A DNA stretch of 52,083 nucleotides from Chrysomallon squamiferum (taxonomy: Eukaryota; Mollusca; Gastropoda; Neomphalida; Peltospiridae), in the NCBI GenBank assembly GCA_012295275.1, contig CM022678.1:9982595-10034677 (forward strand), written 5' to 3'. Below, one piece after another: positions 13,186-26,088 of this stretch (its first letter is position 1; each line of letters opens with the position of its first letter). The notes below the pieces were generated by a model, which did no database searches, was not told the origin of the DNA, and saw only the letters and a list, made by a program, of their open reading frames with translations. A program made the translations under genes and the position numbers.

Positions 13186-13744
13186 TACTAGTAATTTTGT
13201 CAGATGAAAAATCAGAGGCTGGCTAAGTTTAGTTAACAATGAACAACTCTTTTTCGCTTACTTGCAGAAAATGTAGTGTTTCACTACACATCCTCCGACC
13301 CCGTACATTCGTATCCAACAGAAATGAAATTGTGGAAACAGACTGACATTTGAAATGGTTTGACACCTGCAAATCATTCTAATATCGTTTTGTACGCGAA
13401 CACTCGTTATCGCCGTATAAAGCACGAAGTGTAATAACGTTAAAAGTGGGTCAAGAGTTCACTCGCTGAAAACCATGTTTGTTTCACGAGCTTTGCGTGC
13501 GTCTTTTGTCCCAGTTTCAACAACTGATTTTATTTAAATACGGCGACAAGAATTTCCGTACAGCATGAGTGAAGAAGTATTAAGCTTTCAGAAAAAAAAA
13601 AAAGACGAAGAAGAAGGAGAGAAAAGAAAACCAAAGGGTGACGTAGAAATAACGAGTGTTATAAATTGTAATAAAATATAAAAATAATAAACATTGTGTT
13701 AGAAAATATTTTGTCCTGATTGGGGTTAGTGTGTTCTTGACGCC
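13186..13744. other. Non-repetitive spacer with more CpG than its surroundings
   Basis: Complex sequence with scattered CpG dinucleotides between about 13290 and 13560. No open frame with splice support was found. It might be a promoter or a degraded element. Confidence 0.3.
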
Positions 13745-13985
13745 TGCAATAGTATGCATTATTTAAAAAAAAAAGTAAATCATAAAAAAAAATAAAAAAT
13801 AAAAGAATCATTATAATAATAATAATTGTTATAATATAATAATAATAAATTAAAAAAAAAAAAACTAATGACAAATAAAAAAGGTATTCACTTTCTTCAA
13901 CTAATAAAATTCCAAAGCCTTTTTCAACAGTAACAAAATAGAACGTCTGCCTGTACTCTTGTATACAGTCACTGATCGACGAGTT
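13745..13985 (+). repeat. Direct repeat, unit 2 of 2
   Basis: Second copy of the 12600-12835 unit, ending GATCGACGAG, after which the two diverge. Confidence 0.85.
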
Positions 13986-14039
13986 TGTGTCGTGTAGTAA
14001 ACTTTGAACTCTGCTTGTAATCCTTTTCTTTTTTAAAGA

Positions 14040-14115
14040 AAGAAAAAAGCGTGTGTTATTGTAGTTAAACTACTGAATTCGTCGAATCGAACATTTATTT
14101 CTTTGTTAATTTAAA

Positions 14116-14158
<43 letters not shown>

Positions 14159-14970
14159 TAATAATACGAAATAAAAATAATAATTTAAGAATAAAAATAA
14201 AGTAAAATAAGAAAGAAAAAGAAAAGAAAGTAGGTAATAGGAAATATTGTAAATTAACATAAAACAAACTGTGTAATAAATCAAAATTTATTTCCCAATC
14301 TAACACTTAATTATTATATCGAAAATGGTGATATTTCCATCTCTATTTATCTACAGCATTTCGGGATGGTAATATTTCTCAATAGTTTTACCAAATAAGG
14401 GATTGAATATTATATCAACACTGTTAGTAGAATATTATATCAACACTGCTTGAAAAATGTATGTAACACAGTTATTTTGTAAGCATTTTAATTTAACACA
14501 TGTAGCAATTACCAATTAAGGTAATTGCAACATGTGTTACAATGGCGTTACATTCAATTATAATTTTTAATTTGATATATATATATATATATATATATAT
14601 ATTTCGTTCAGGAATAAATGAGAATAGCGTCTCTGAATAAAACCGTCACAGTTTTTTCATCTTTTCATAAAGTGAAACCCGATTTACAGGTTTGTTGGAC
14701 AACAGAGAAAGATAATACACTTCTACAACCAAAATAGATATTGATTAAACTTGTATGGTTACATAGAGACGACTATCGATCTTTTTTATAAGATAAATGT
14801 ATAATCAATAGTAATGTAAAACAGGACACAAAGATTAACAAACGTATGCTTTTAGTCACGTTCGCATAATAATAATAATAATAATATTTTTCCTCTCAGT
14901 ATTAGATACCTTTGTTTAGTATTGTCAAAACACATAAACACACACACACATACGCACAAACCCCTCCCAC
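14040..14970 (-). repeat. Left arm of inverted repeat within one contig
   Basis: Two matched blocks. The 14045-14105 block (contains GTCGAATCGAACATTTATTT) is the reverse complement of 16915-16975. The 14597-14965 block is the reverse complement of about 16345-16650. Estimated identity is 85-90% with (AAT)n and (AT)n tracts between them. The same arm recurs in direct orientation at 40330-40950. Because both arms sit in the same contig, this inversion does not depend on scaffolding. Confidence 0.8.
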
Positions 14971-15092
14971 ACAAATATATGGTTATTAAACTAATTAATT
15001 CAGTACATTAGTTGCCAAATCTGAACATATACTCTTTATTTCCATGCATGAATGAGGGAATTTACTGTATATATATAATTACAAGACGCAGA

Positions 15093-15103
15093 AAAATGGC
15101 GGC
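15093..15103 (+). promoter_or_regulatory. YY1-like motif AAAATGGCGGC
   Basis: Exact match to the extended YY1 core AAnATGGCGGC. An opposing CCAAAATGGCGC lies on the other strand at 15152-15163. Confidence 0.3.
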
Positions 15104-15151
15104 AAGCAAGATGATAAATCACGATTTTGTGATCCTCCTGCAGTTTACCGG

Positions 15152-15163
15152 GCGCCATTTTGG
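15152..15163 (-). promoter_or_regulatory. YY1-like motif, opposite strand
   Basis: GCGCCATTTTGG reads CCAAAATGGCGC on the minus strand. It forms a convergent pair with 15093-15103, with 48 bp between. In this AT-rich setting the two GC-rich motifs stand out. Confidence 0.25.
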
Positions 15164-15759
15164 CGACATTTCGGGTTTCCATTATGTTGTACTCTAAATC
15201 TGTATCCTAAGCAGACGCGATCAAAAACGACAGTCCGAAACCAATTATTGATCTATAAGAAAAATAAAACTGCTAGAAAATGCCTTTAAAATTTTACTAA
15301 TATGTTTGTTAAATACTGTCAGCTTTTTTAGTTTTCATTGTTCATTTTATTATAAGTGTCGAGATCTTTAGTGACTACATTTTGAGCGATTCATTCACAG
15401 CAATTGTCAGTTTGAGCGACTGACAATAGAGCGATTGTATTCTTTTAGTGTTTGGGAATTAGCGATTTAAAGCGAAAGTATTGTGGAATCTTTTAGAAGA
15501 AATTAGTTAAAATAAATTAATTTAGGAAATTGAGCATTTTTAAAACAGAAAGTCCTTAACGGTACATCACTTAACCTACCAATCATTGAAATAACTTCAC
15601 GTAGTATGTAGTCGCTCAAACGTCATTTAACAGTTTTATATTTTAAGTATATAATTAAAAAGCGTTGGACCAGAAAACGAGACAATGCTGAAATTGGTAC
15701 TCGATCTATATCCATAACTGGTCTGGTAGATCTATCGACGTTGTATTAATATAAGTTGC

Positions 15760-16320
15760 GTTTATTTTTGTAAATTATTAAATAGTGCTAACATAATATT
15801 CATATAACATAACATGACAATTTATTGACGAAGCTGTAGATAAACAGAATGCTAATGCACTTCATCTCCAGATTTCATATAATAATTAATATCGGGAAAT
15901 CAGTTTAGTTATAATTACAAAAAATTATAATTTTACTTTATGATATTTGACACACACAAACACACACACACACACGCGCACGCTCACACACACACATTCA
16001 CACACATGCAGGTATATATCTAGAGAGAGAGAGAGAGAGGGGGTTAAAGTAATTACAGTTATTAAAATTTATTACATTTTCAAATGTTACAATTATACTT
16101 CTAGTTTGGGTATATTGGTGATTATTTTTAGTAAACGTGACATTTAAAAGATGTGCCCCATATCTCTCTAGTGTCCACCTGAATGAACCTGACATTGTCA
16201 AACACTTAAGACTTGTTCTCTCATTCAGGCATGGAAACAAATAGTATGTTTGTATTTGTCAACTAATGAAATATACAATAATATACTGAATTAATTCGTT
16301 TAAAAACCATATATATATAT
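15760..16320 (+). mobile_element. Interspersed element with internal (AC)n and (GA)n, copy 1
   Basis: Recurring order of blocks: TTTATTTTTGTAAATTAT, GAAGCTGTAGATAAA, ATCGGGAAATCA, AATTTTACT, (AC)n, ATGCAGGTATATATC, (GA)n, an AATTATACTT block, then CCTGACATTGTCAAACACTT and a final AACTAATGAAATAT. Related copies are at 24935-25380, 39740-40330, 46155-46640 and 46718-46930. No coding capacity, terminal repeat or target duplication is recognised, so the class is unknown and the term mobile element is provisional. Confidence 0.5.
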
Positions 16321-16344
16321 GTATGTATGTGTGTATGTGATAAC

Positions 16345-16725
16345 AATACTAAACAAAGGTATCTAATATATAGAGGAACAATATTTCTGTTACTATTATT
16401 ATGCGCACGTGACTAAAAGCATACGTTAGCTTTGTATCCATTGCTATCATTTATTTATATATCTTATAAGAAGGATCGATATTCGCCTGTATGTAACTAT
16501 ACAAGTTTATAGATCTCTTTTGGGTATAGAAGTATTATCTTTCTCTGTTGTCCTGTAAAGCGGGCTTCACTTTATGACAAGGTGAAAAGTTTGTTACTGT
16601 TTTATTCAGAGACGCTATTCATATTTATACCTCAACGAAAGTATAAGATTTCATTATGTCATTTTGACCTTTACTTTCCTCTCCTGCTCTCATACATAGC
16701 TTCACGTTACGTTATATTGAAGAAG

Positions 16726-16774
<49 letters not shown>

Positions 16775-16809
16775 CTATTTTTTATTTTTAAATTATTATT
16801 TTTATTTCA

Positions 16810-16908
<99 letters not shown>

Positions 16909-16990
16909 CTTTTAAAGTAACAAAGAAATAAATGTTCGATTCGACGAGTTCAGTAGTTTGCTTAATTACAATAATACATCGTCGTGTAGA
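16345..16990 (+). repeat. Right arm of inverted repeat
   Basis: Partner of 14040-14970 and direct counterpart of 40330-40960. Contains GACTAAAAGCATACGTT, ATTATCTTTCTCTGTTGTCC and GTTCGATTCGACGAGTTCAG, with (AT)n at about 16732-16771 and (ATT)n at 16816-16908 between the blocks. Confidence 0.8.
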
Positions 16991-17256
16991 CTTGAACGTT
17001 CACTGCGGATCCACTAAGTATTTCCACGTCACATCCAGTACCAGTGAAAACTATCGATGTTTTATCCTTGGACGTTTCTCTTTATAGCGGGTTTCCTCTC
17101 AAGACATTGTCCAAATAAAGTTAGCAGCTGTTAATAAGTTGTTAATAACCATATTTTGTACCAGTTATATACTGTTACTGCTACTACTATATTAACAATA
17201 ACAATAACAATAACAATAACGATAACAATAATAATAATAATAACAACAACAACAAC

Positions 17257-17288
<32 letters not shown>

Positions 17289-17289
17289 C

Positions 17290-17331
<42 letters not shown>

Positions 17332-17613
17332 GGCCACTCTGTAAATTAATTAAACTCATTCTATAATCACATATTAAGCTATGCATTATGAAGCAGTGAA
17401 TAAACAGACAGGTAAACTCATTTTTGATCTGTATGAAGGTTTCAGCCTCCACTATTGTCTGTATTTATATATATATATACGTAAAAAGCATTCTGCTAAT
17501 TGTCAGGTTTCCAACAAGAAAATAAAAGCACGCAAAAAAATGAATAAAGACAAAAAACAAACAAAAACAAAAAACACGTGCTTCATGGCAAGTGATGAGT
17601 ACACTCGGTGTAT
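16991..17613. other. Spacer with (AAT)n/(AAC)n tract, shared with copy C
   Basis: Matches 40960-41808. Trinucleotide and AACA-type tracts lie at 17190-17335. Copy C has an extra ~165-bp compound microsatellite inserted at the position of 17467-17480. No gene is seen. Confidence 0.6.
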
Positions 17614-17657
17614 GTTGTCTCAGTGGTCGAGTGATGTTGTCTCAGTGGTCGAGTGAT
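17614..17657 (+). repeat. 22-bp tandem repeat, 2 units
   Basis: Unit begins GTTGTCTCAGTGGTCGAGTG. Two identical copies here and three in copy C at 41809-41874. The unit loosely resembles a tRNA A-box. Confidence 0.85.
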
Positions 17658-18392
17658 GTCGTCGTCTGTCTAAGAAGTGCGGGGGAATGGATGTCACACT
17701 TTCCAGTCTCGTCAGCGACATCAGACTTTGTGAGTGCACTTCTGTGCTAGTGCGTTCCAGATTAGAATCAGACGTACATAAGACACAGCATATTCATTCC
17801 AAAATGTATACATACATGCATACATATATTCATCAGGTCAGATACACAAAAACAGATTTAGAAATGTATTTTATTGTATACACCACTGAACTCTTTTGTA
17901 TGTATTTATAAAATGTATCATGTATGTGAAAACAGTGTCGCTTACCTCAAATTAAAAAAAAAAAAAAAAAAAAAAAACAAGAAAAAGATAAAAAAAGAGA
18001 AAAAGTAGTAATAGCAATTTTCTACTAGCGGATGGTAGCGGATATTTAAGTTTGTCTTTGTTATAAAGTTAAAAACGGATATCTATGAAACTGTTTTTCA
18101 GTAGATACATTTCTCTTCTGTATACTAGGCATAGATAATCTTAATAAAGTAATAACGTTTATATGTATATAATCTTTTTATTATTATTATTAAGATTGTG
18201 AAGTCTATACATATATAAGAAAATATAAAGCAACTATAAACTAGAAAAAAGTCATTATATGTGTGTGTGTGTGTGTGTGTGTGTTAGTAATTATAATAAG
18301 TAAATAAACTGCGGTTTTTGTATAACAAACAAACAAAGTTTTTAAATGTGTCAGTCTAGGCTGGCTTCTCTTGCTCTTTGAATTCGATGTTT
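17658..18392. other. Spacer, partly deleted in copy C
   Basis: About 17757-18006 is absent from copy C, where AGTGC joins directly to a CTAGTAATAGC block. Poly(A) of about 23 nt at 17955 and (GT)n at about 18261-18284. No gene is seen. Confidence 0.6.
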
Positions 18393-18535
18393 TCATTGAC
18401 ATCTACAGTAATGAAATAATTTGTAATCTTTGCACAGTCCGGTGGGCCCTTTTATGAAATGGAGCTTACTGAACCTTGAAATTCTGACCTTGTTTTGATA
18501 AGCGTTTGACTGCGGGTTAGATTTTGTTCTCACTT
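18393..18535 (-). pseudogene. Relic of the small 54-aa open frame
   Basis: Reverse strand similarity to 8602-8766, including the GGGCCCACCGGACTGTGCAA stretch. The ATG end is missing (replaced by GT-rich DNA) and the frame is interrupted. Counterpart of 42453-42600. Confidence 0.4.
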
Positions 18536-18908
18536 GTGTATATGTGTGAGTTGTATGTGCTGTACTTTAATATGTCTGTGTACAGTGTATGTATGTGTGT
18601 GTATGTGTATGCTTATGTGTGTTTGTGTGTGTGTTGTGCGTGTCATAGGTGTATGTATTTGTATGGTGTGTTTGTATGTATGTGTATATGTATGTGGAGT
18701 GTGTGTGTAGGTGTGTAACTTAAAACATCTGTATTTTATTCAATGTTATTAATGATATATCTAAGAAAACCCTCATTCCAGCTGGTTTATCACTGAAACT
18801 TTAAACAAATATAAATACATAATATAATACTAATACTAACAGTCTCTCTGACAGAAAATAATAACTTTTTCTCACTGAGATTTGTTATATCAATTATAAT
18901 CATACAAT

Positions 18909-18954
<46 letters not shown>

Positions 18955-19045
18955 AGAGGACGGATATATTTTATTTGCACAATGATTTATTCGGTAAACA
19001 ATAATACAATACTATAGGGAAATATCTTCACGAATAAAGAGCTAC

Positions 19046-19110
<65 letters not shown>
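18536..19110. repeat. GT-rich and AC-rich tracts around a unique 200-bp block
   Basis: GT-rich 18540-18715, unique 18716-18905 (counterpart of 38705-38910 and inverse of 7810-8000), (AC)n 18912-18951 and 19050-19107. No gene is seen. Confidence 0.75.
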
Positions 19111-19111
<1 letters not shown>

Positions 19112-20041
19112 TACACACATACAGATAGATACCAAAATACACAAATACATACGAACATAAATATGTTTTTGGATAAAAATAACATTTTTAATGTTTCTTC
19201 TTCTTCTTTTTCTTCTTCTTCTTCTTATTATTATTAGCTGTAGCAGTACTAGTAGTAGTACTGTTACTGATATTGATATTATTGTTATTTTAGAATTGTA
19301 GGAATGAAGAAGCTCACATTTTTAGGATAGTTCACACTGATTAGTAGTAAAATACTAATAGTAGTTTTCTCTTTTCATTTCAAACAAAGCTTTCTGCAAA
19401 TATATTTTTATATATCTAGAAATAAGAAAAATATATTAACACATTTTCACAGGTTTTTCTTAATCCAGCTACTTAACAGTCATCTTGGCACCCAAAATCA
19501 TCAGAAATAATCAAACATAAAACAGAACTCAGTTAATTTTACAATTTTTATCCTTTCTTAATTTTTTTTTATTTGTTTATTTATTTTTTTTAAATTACTG
19601 CACAATTATAAACAGAACTAGATAATCGTAACTGTTCAGAAGAGAGATTTGACTAAATACATAACAATTTAAACTGAGTAACCATTTATAGAATTTTTTT
19701 TTTTTTTTTATATAAAATCAATAAATAAATAAATAAATAAATAATAAATAATAACAGCAGCAACAGCAAAGTTCAAAAATAGCGATACAATTTATAAATA
19801 AAAAGAAACATCAGATAACTAGATGCTAACAAAATAATAAATTCAAGTGACAAAAAATAAAAATAAATATTATCATTACACAATGGACAGTCTGTATGAC
19901 GTCGTTAGAACTCAGCACTGCATTTAGAACTTCGACAACCTCATACAACACGTTGTGTTCTAAAGGGACAGAACCTCGAGAAACTGCTTGAAATTAGTCG
20001 GGTATGTATCCAGAAGGGTCCGCTGTGTGTCCCACTGCAAA
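19111..20041. other. Spacer shared with copy C, no gene seen
   Basis: Matches 42790-43620 closely, including CTTAACAGTCATCTTGGCAC and ATGGACAGTCTGTATGACGT. It leads into the 46-bp array. No splice-supported coding sequence was seen. Confidence 0.55.
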
Positions 20042-20745
20042 ATCTGTCAATACTGTCCCATGTTGACGATGTTTTACATATTACATATCTGTTAATACTG
20101 TCCCATGTTGACGATGTTTTACATATTACAAAATCTGTTAATACTGTCCCATGTTGACGATGTTTTACATATTACAAAATCTGTTAATACTGTCCCATGT
20201 TGACGATGTTTTACATATTACAAAATCTGTTAATACTGTCCCATGTTGACGATGTTTTACATATTACAAAATCTGTTAATACTGTCCCATGTTGACGATG
20301 TTTTACATATTACAAAATCTGTTAATACTGTCCCATGTTGACGATGTTTTACATATTACAAAATCAAAATGTTCGATGTTTTACATATTACAAAATCTGT
20401 TAATACTGTCCCATGTTGATGATGTTTTACATATTACAAAAAAATCTGTTTTACATATTACAAAATCTGTTAATACTGTCCCATGTTGATGATGTTTTAC
20501 ATATTACAAAATCTGTTAATACTGTCCCATGTTGATGATGTTTTACATATTACAAAATCTGTTAATACTGTCCCATGTTGACGATGTTTTACATATTACA
20601 AAATCTGTTAACACTGTCCCATGTTGACGATGTTTTACATATTACAAAATCTGTTAATACTGTCCCATGTTGACGATGTTTTACATATTACAAAATCTGT
20701 TAATACTGTCCCATGTTGACGATGTTTTACATATTACAAAATCAA
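20042..20745 (+). repeat. 46-bp tandem array, 14 units
   Basis: The unit contains CTGTTAATACTGTCCCATGT followed by TGACGATGTTTTACATATTA and CAAAA. Fourteen GTCCCATG cores were counted, with GAC/GAT variation and two disrupted units near 20365 and 20440. Copy C has three units. Copy A breaks into a gap at this point. Confidence 0.93.
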
Positions 20746-20769
20746 CACAGTACGTGAAATACTACTGCA

Positions 20770-20791
20770 GTATTATTATTATTATTATTAT

Positions 20792-20824
<33 letters not shown>

Positions 20825-20850
20825 CAGCAGCAGTAGTAGTAGTAATAATA
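20770..20850. repeat. (ATT)n(AGT)n compound microsatellite
   Basis: Follows a CTGCAGTATT block shared by all copies. The (AGT)n half contains AGC interruptions. Confidence 0.93.
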
Positions 20851-21152
20851 ATGATTGTTTGAATTTCCAAAACTGACAAAGAAGTTGCATCTCTCGAAGA
20901 GACTGAAATAAAAACTAAACTGAAGACGTCACTGCTATAAACACACAGATATAATTAGATTAAAACTCTGCTGTTAGAATGTGAGGTTATTTGTGTAGAC
21001 CTGGTGATGATCTCTAGCTGGGATAACTCTGTGTCTGTCTGTCTGTCCTACGTACATAGATAATTCAGTGTACGTTCGCTGTGTATATGTTCTGATATAT
21101 GCTTAATTAAACAATATTTGTTTTGCATAAACTACGTCTTTTATCACGATAA

Positions 21153-21195
<43 letters not shown>

Positions 21196-21873
21196 GTAGT
21201 AGTAGTAGTAGTAGTAGTAGTAGCAGTAGTAGTAGTAGTATAATAATAGTAGTAGTTGTTGCTGTAATAGCAATAGTAACAGTAGTTGTTGTTGTAGTAA
21301 TAGAAATAGTAGCAGTAAGACAAAAACTCAAGAGTAACTGCACGATTTGCAAACAAATATGAAGATAAATCAATTAACAAAATAATAAACAAACAAATAT
21401 GTAGGCAAGAAAAAATCAGTTAACAAAATAATAAACAAACAAACAAATAAATAAATATGTAGGCAAGAAAAAATCAGTTAACAAAATAATAAATAATTAA
21501 ATATTATAATTTACTCGTATGTAATAACTAAACGTCTCTGTCAGTGAATTTTTATTATTTTTCAGAATTTTCTCCAGCAGTGATAAAACTCGTTTATATA
21601 CAGTCCACTCAGTTACACAGAAAACACTGAGTCCTCGCAAATGATATGGAAATTCCAAGATCTATTTTTAGAAAGTGCGAGTTCGTTATTTTCTTATGAA
21701 AATGTAAGTTAATGTGAAAATAATTTGTTGTTTTTATGCTTCCTATATTATATTATATTATATTATGTTATGTTATGTTATGTTTTGTTACGTTATGTTA
21801 TGTTGTGTCTATTTTCTATTACGTATGTTATATTATTCTGTTATAACTTAATCCTGCATATGCCCGAATAGCA
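20851..21873. other. Spacer shared by A, B and C
   Basis: Includes (AAT)n(AGT)n at 21153-21245 and repeated ATATGTAGGCAAGAAAAAAT blocks near 21399 and 21457. Nearly identical to the reverse complement of 10224-11220. No gene is seen. Confidence 0.6.
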
Positions 21874-21963
<90 letters not shown>

Positions 21964-22015
21964 ATACACCTGCATATACGTGTTTGTGTTTGTTTAGTGT
22001 GTGAGTGTCTGTGTG

Positions 22016-22050
<35 letters not shown>
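21874..22050. repeat. (CT)n then (GT)n
   Basis: CT tract to about 21960, unique linker, GT tract 22017-22049. Counterpart of 10022-10218. Entirely deleted in copy C. Confidence 0.93.
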
Positions 22051-22830
<780 letters not shown>

Positions 22831-23311
22831 GTAATAGTTGTAGTGGAAATATTGTTTGTTGTAGTAGTTTTAGTATTAGTTGTTGTAATACTTGCAGCAG
22901 AATTATTCGTCGTTGTAGTCGTAGTTACATTGTTAATTGTTGCAGTAGTCATAGAAACTGTTGTAGTACTTGTAGTGTCAGTATTAGTCGTTGTAGTACC
23001 TGTAGTAGAATTATTAGTTACTACAGTAGCAGTTGTTCTAGTAGTTGTAGTTGCAGTATTTGTTTTTCCAGTGGCTGTTGTAGCATTATTCGTTAGTATC
23101 AGTAACATTACAGTGTTTTAGTATTTACATATCTCTTCTGTTTGCTAGCTGTAGACAATTTTAGTAAAGTAATAATTATTGTATAGACTTAAGATAGTAT
23201 GATCTATATATGAAACAGAGAAAATAAAAACAACTATAAACACTAGAAAAAAGAATATTTAAAAATGTGTCAGTCTAAGCTGGTTTCTCGTGCTCTTTGA
23301 TTTCGATTCTT

Positions 23312-23475
23312 TCATTGATATCTACAGGAATCTAATACTTTGTAATCTTTGCACAGTCCTGTCGGCCCTTTAATGAAATAGAGCTCACTGAACCTCGAAA
23401 TTCTGACCTTGTTTTGATAAGCTTTTGACAGCGGGTTACGTTTAATATTTTTCTCACTTGTTTTGGTTCTGTCAT
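23312..23475 (-). pseudogene. Small repeated open frame, copy with 1-bp deletion
   Basis: Minus-strand counterpart of 8602-8766. It is 164 bp instead of 165, the missing base lying about 40 bp after the ATG. The last 40 codons remain open, in frame with an upstream run through the adjoining AC repeat. Confidence 0.35.
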
Positions 23476-24934
23476 TTTGCAGTGTAATCTGTGTCATCAA
23501 AGGCGTATATGTTTTACACACACGCACATGCACGCACGCACGCACACACACACACACGGAGAGACAGTAACACAGACATACACAACTTAAAACTTACAGT
23601 AATATAATTATTCTTCTCCAACTACGTTTCAGTTGACTGATTCCTTTTTTTAAATTAGCTTTCCCAACACCCGTAAATAATTGAGTTGTTTTTATTTTAT
23701 TTTGTAAAATTATAAAATATGTTTCTAGATTAATAAACTTAAGTTGTTGGTGTGTTATTTATCTAATAGATGAATATAGTATTATACTAATCTCTGTCAT
23801 AGTAATTTAAACCGGACACAGAAAATGATAATGAGCATTTTAGCTACTGGCCCCATGACAATAACAATAACAACTACAACAACAGCAACAACAACAATAA
23901 CTACAATAATAATAATAATAATAACAAAACAATAACAACAATAACTACAATCATAATAATAATAATAATAATAATGACAACGATAACAAAAACTATTATT
24001 ATTATAAATTTTCATAAAATCTGATCTTTTGATAGATTTTTTTGTTGTTGTTGAAACCCACCTTCCTCTGTAGAGAGTGTAACTGCGTGAGTTCAAAACG
24101 TGACTAAACAGAGTCAAGTAGGTTTCGCCTCGGTAAACAAATAGAATGTAAACTTCTATTAAACTGAACATTAGGCGTTTCAGTGTGTAGACGTGTGTGC
24201 GTGTGCATTGTGTGTAAGTTTGTGTGTATGTGTGAATGTGTCGGTGTACTGTTAGTGTGCGTTGTGTGTATTCTGTACACACACACACACACACACACTC
24301 GCATACACACACGTATGTAAAAAAAAGTTTCTTTCTTTTCTTAGATGAAAAGCGTCTCTTTATATATTTTATTATTTGTAGGTTAGCATTTATATAAACT
24401 GAGCGAGATAAGTATAAGTACATAAATTCAGAAATATTAATATAAATACTTATTGTTGACTATTAGATCGGGAAATAAATTTGATTAAATTAATGTTATA
24501 ATGTTAGATCGGGAAATTAGTTTAATACTGACATAAATTATGACAAAGTGTCCGTTTGTGTGGTATTTGTTTAATTGTAGTGTACTTTATTTCGATATTT
24601 AATAAGTCGATTTATATGCATCATCCTTTTATGTCGAGTATGTTCTCCTACATAAATCTGTCATTATAAAACACTCGTAACTTGTTTTAACGTTCAGACC
24701 AGCAAACAAACAACATACTAAGTTTCGCTACAGTAACAAATAAAATATTATCTGAACCAGTTTGAAGGTTATGCGGTGAATCGAGACTTGAAAAGCTATA
24801 TATATCAAAAACAGAAGAAATGAATAGAAAGAGAGATTTGACTTTTTTCTTTCTTTCTTTTCTTAGATGCCATAAAAAAATATATGTTTATATATTTTAT
24901 TGTTTGAAAAAGGTTACAAATTTATATAAACGTT
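23476..24934. other. Spacer with AAC/AAT tracts and several shared blocks
   Basis: Contains AAC/AAT repeats (23855-23995), a block with GTGAGTTCAAAACGTGACT shared with 8285-8305 and 38130-38150, short (AC)n at 24278, and a GCGAGATAAGTATAAGTACA block shared with 39000 and 45850. No gene is seen. Confidence 0.6.
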
Positions 24935-25380
24935 TATTTTTGTAAATTTACTAAGCTGTAAATAAACACATTGAGAAAAAATATGCTCATTATCACATAT
25001 AAAATATACTAATTAATATCGGGAAATAAATTTAATTAAATTAATGTTATAATAATTTTAGATCAGTGATTATTTCTTTCACACAAATGTATATGACAAA
25101 GTGTCAGACGTTTGTGTGGAGATTAGTTTAATTACAGTGTATAAAATTTAATAAAATTTATTAAATTTAATTTAGTTATACATCATAGTTTGCGTATTTT
25201 TGACAGTTTTCCTGAATAAATCTGTGTCAACTGAATCAAAATGGCATTGTGAAACATTCAATAACTCATCTCTTTCAGACCATAGAAACAAACAACATGT
25301 TTAGATTTTCAATTAATGAAATATGTTCTATAATATATATATTTTAATTAATTAGTTTAAAACCATAGGTTATGCGGTGA
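24935..25380 (+). mobile_element. Interspersed element, copy 2 (without long microsatellites)
   Basis: Has the ATATCGGGAAAT block (25017), the CATTGTGAAACATTCAATAA block and the terminal AATTAATGAAATATGTTC. The internal (AC)n and (GA)n are nearly absent. Copy A lacks this element. Confidence 0.45.
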
Positions 25381-25993
25381 ATATATATTTATAAATATAT
25401 ATATATATATATCTTAAATAAAATGAAATAAAACTATTTAACACAGAAAGAGATATATATTTATTATTATTTTATTACTATTGTACGTAATTATTCATAT
25501 ATTCCTTTGTATGCTGTTTTTCATTATTATAGTTTATTTATATATCTTACGAAAAGACCTGATACCGCCAGTTCACTATTCAAGTTTAAACAAGATACAG
25601 TTTTGGCGGCTAAATGTATTATCTTTCTCTGTCCAACTACAAGCCAGCTGCTATCTCTATTATTACTACATGTGTGATAGACTCTAACCAGCATTTTATA
25701 AATTAATTCAGTACACAAACTATGTTCAGGTAGTTGTTAATTTTAATCCTGTTTACTTAAATACAACAATTTAAAAATTTCACGATTATTTTTTATCAGA
25801 AGAAAGAAAGGTTTTATAGAAAACTTCAAAGCTCCTACCCCTTCTTTCTTTACGAATTGGTATCTTCCGCTCAGTAAGTGTCGTCTGACAAAACCGGGCT
25901 TCGCTACTGCAAGAGTAAATTGACATTGTAGACGAACAAACGGAGAAATTTGTTCCTCTTAAAATTTTCATTTCTCAAGACTAAGTAAGTCAA

Positions 25994-26088
<95 letters not shown>

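Larger units (their letters stand above)
14971..15759. other. Centre of the inverted repeat, mostly unique DNA
   Basis: A 61-codon open frame at 15012-15197 has no recognisable domain. The stretch holds the two ATGGCGGC-type motifs listed separately and otherwise plain AT-rich sequence. No gene is called. Confidence 0.45.

Noticed and set aside
15012-15197. 61-codon frame containing MAASKMINHDFV
   Set aside because: No domain, no poly(A) signal or splice site that would support it. Kept only as context for the YY1-like motifs.
20289-20489. Open frame across the 46-bp array
   Set aside because: A repeat translation. The unit is not a multiple of 3 and the frame depends on disrupted units.
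20042-20745. CRISPR-like array
   Set aside because: The 46-bp units are contiguous with no unique spacers, in a eukaryotic setting, so it is a tandem VNTR.
23855-24000. Asn/Thr-rich frames around AAC/AAT repeats
   Set aside because: Trinucleotide repeat translation without conserved flanking coding sequence.
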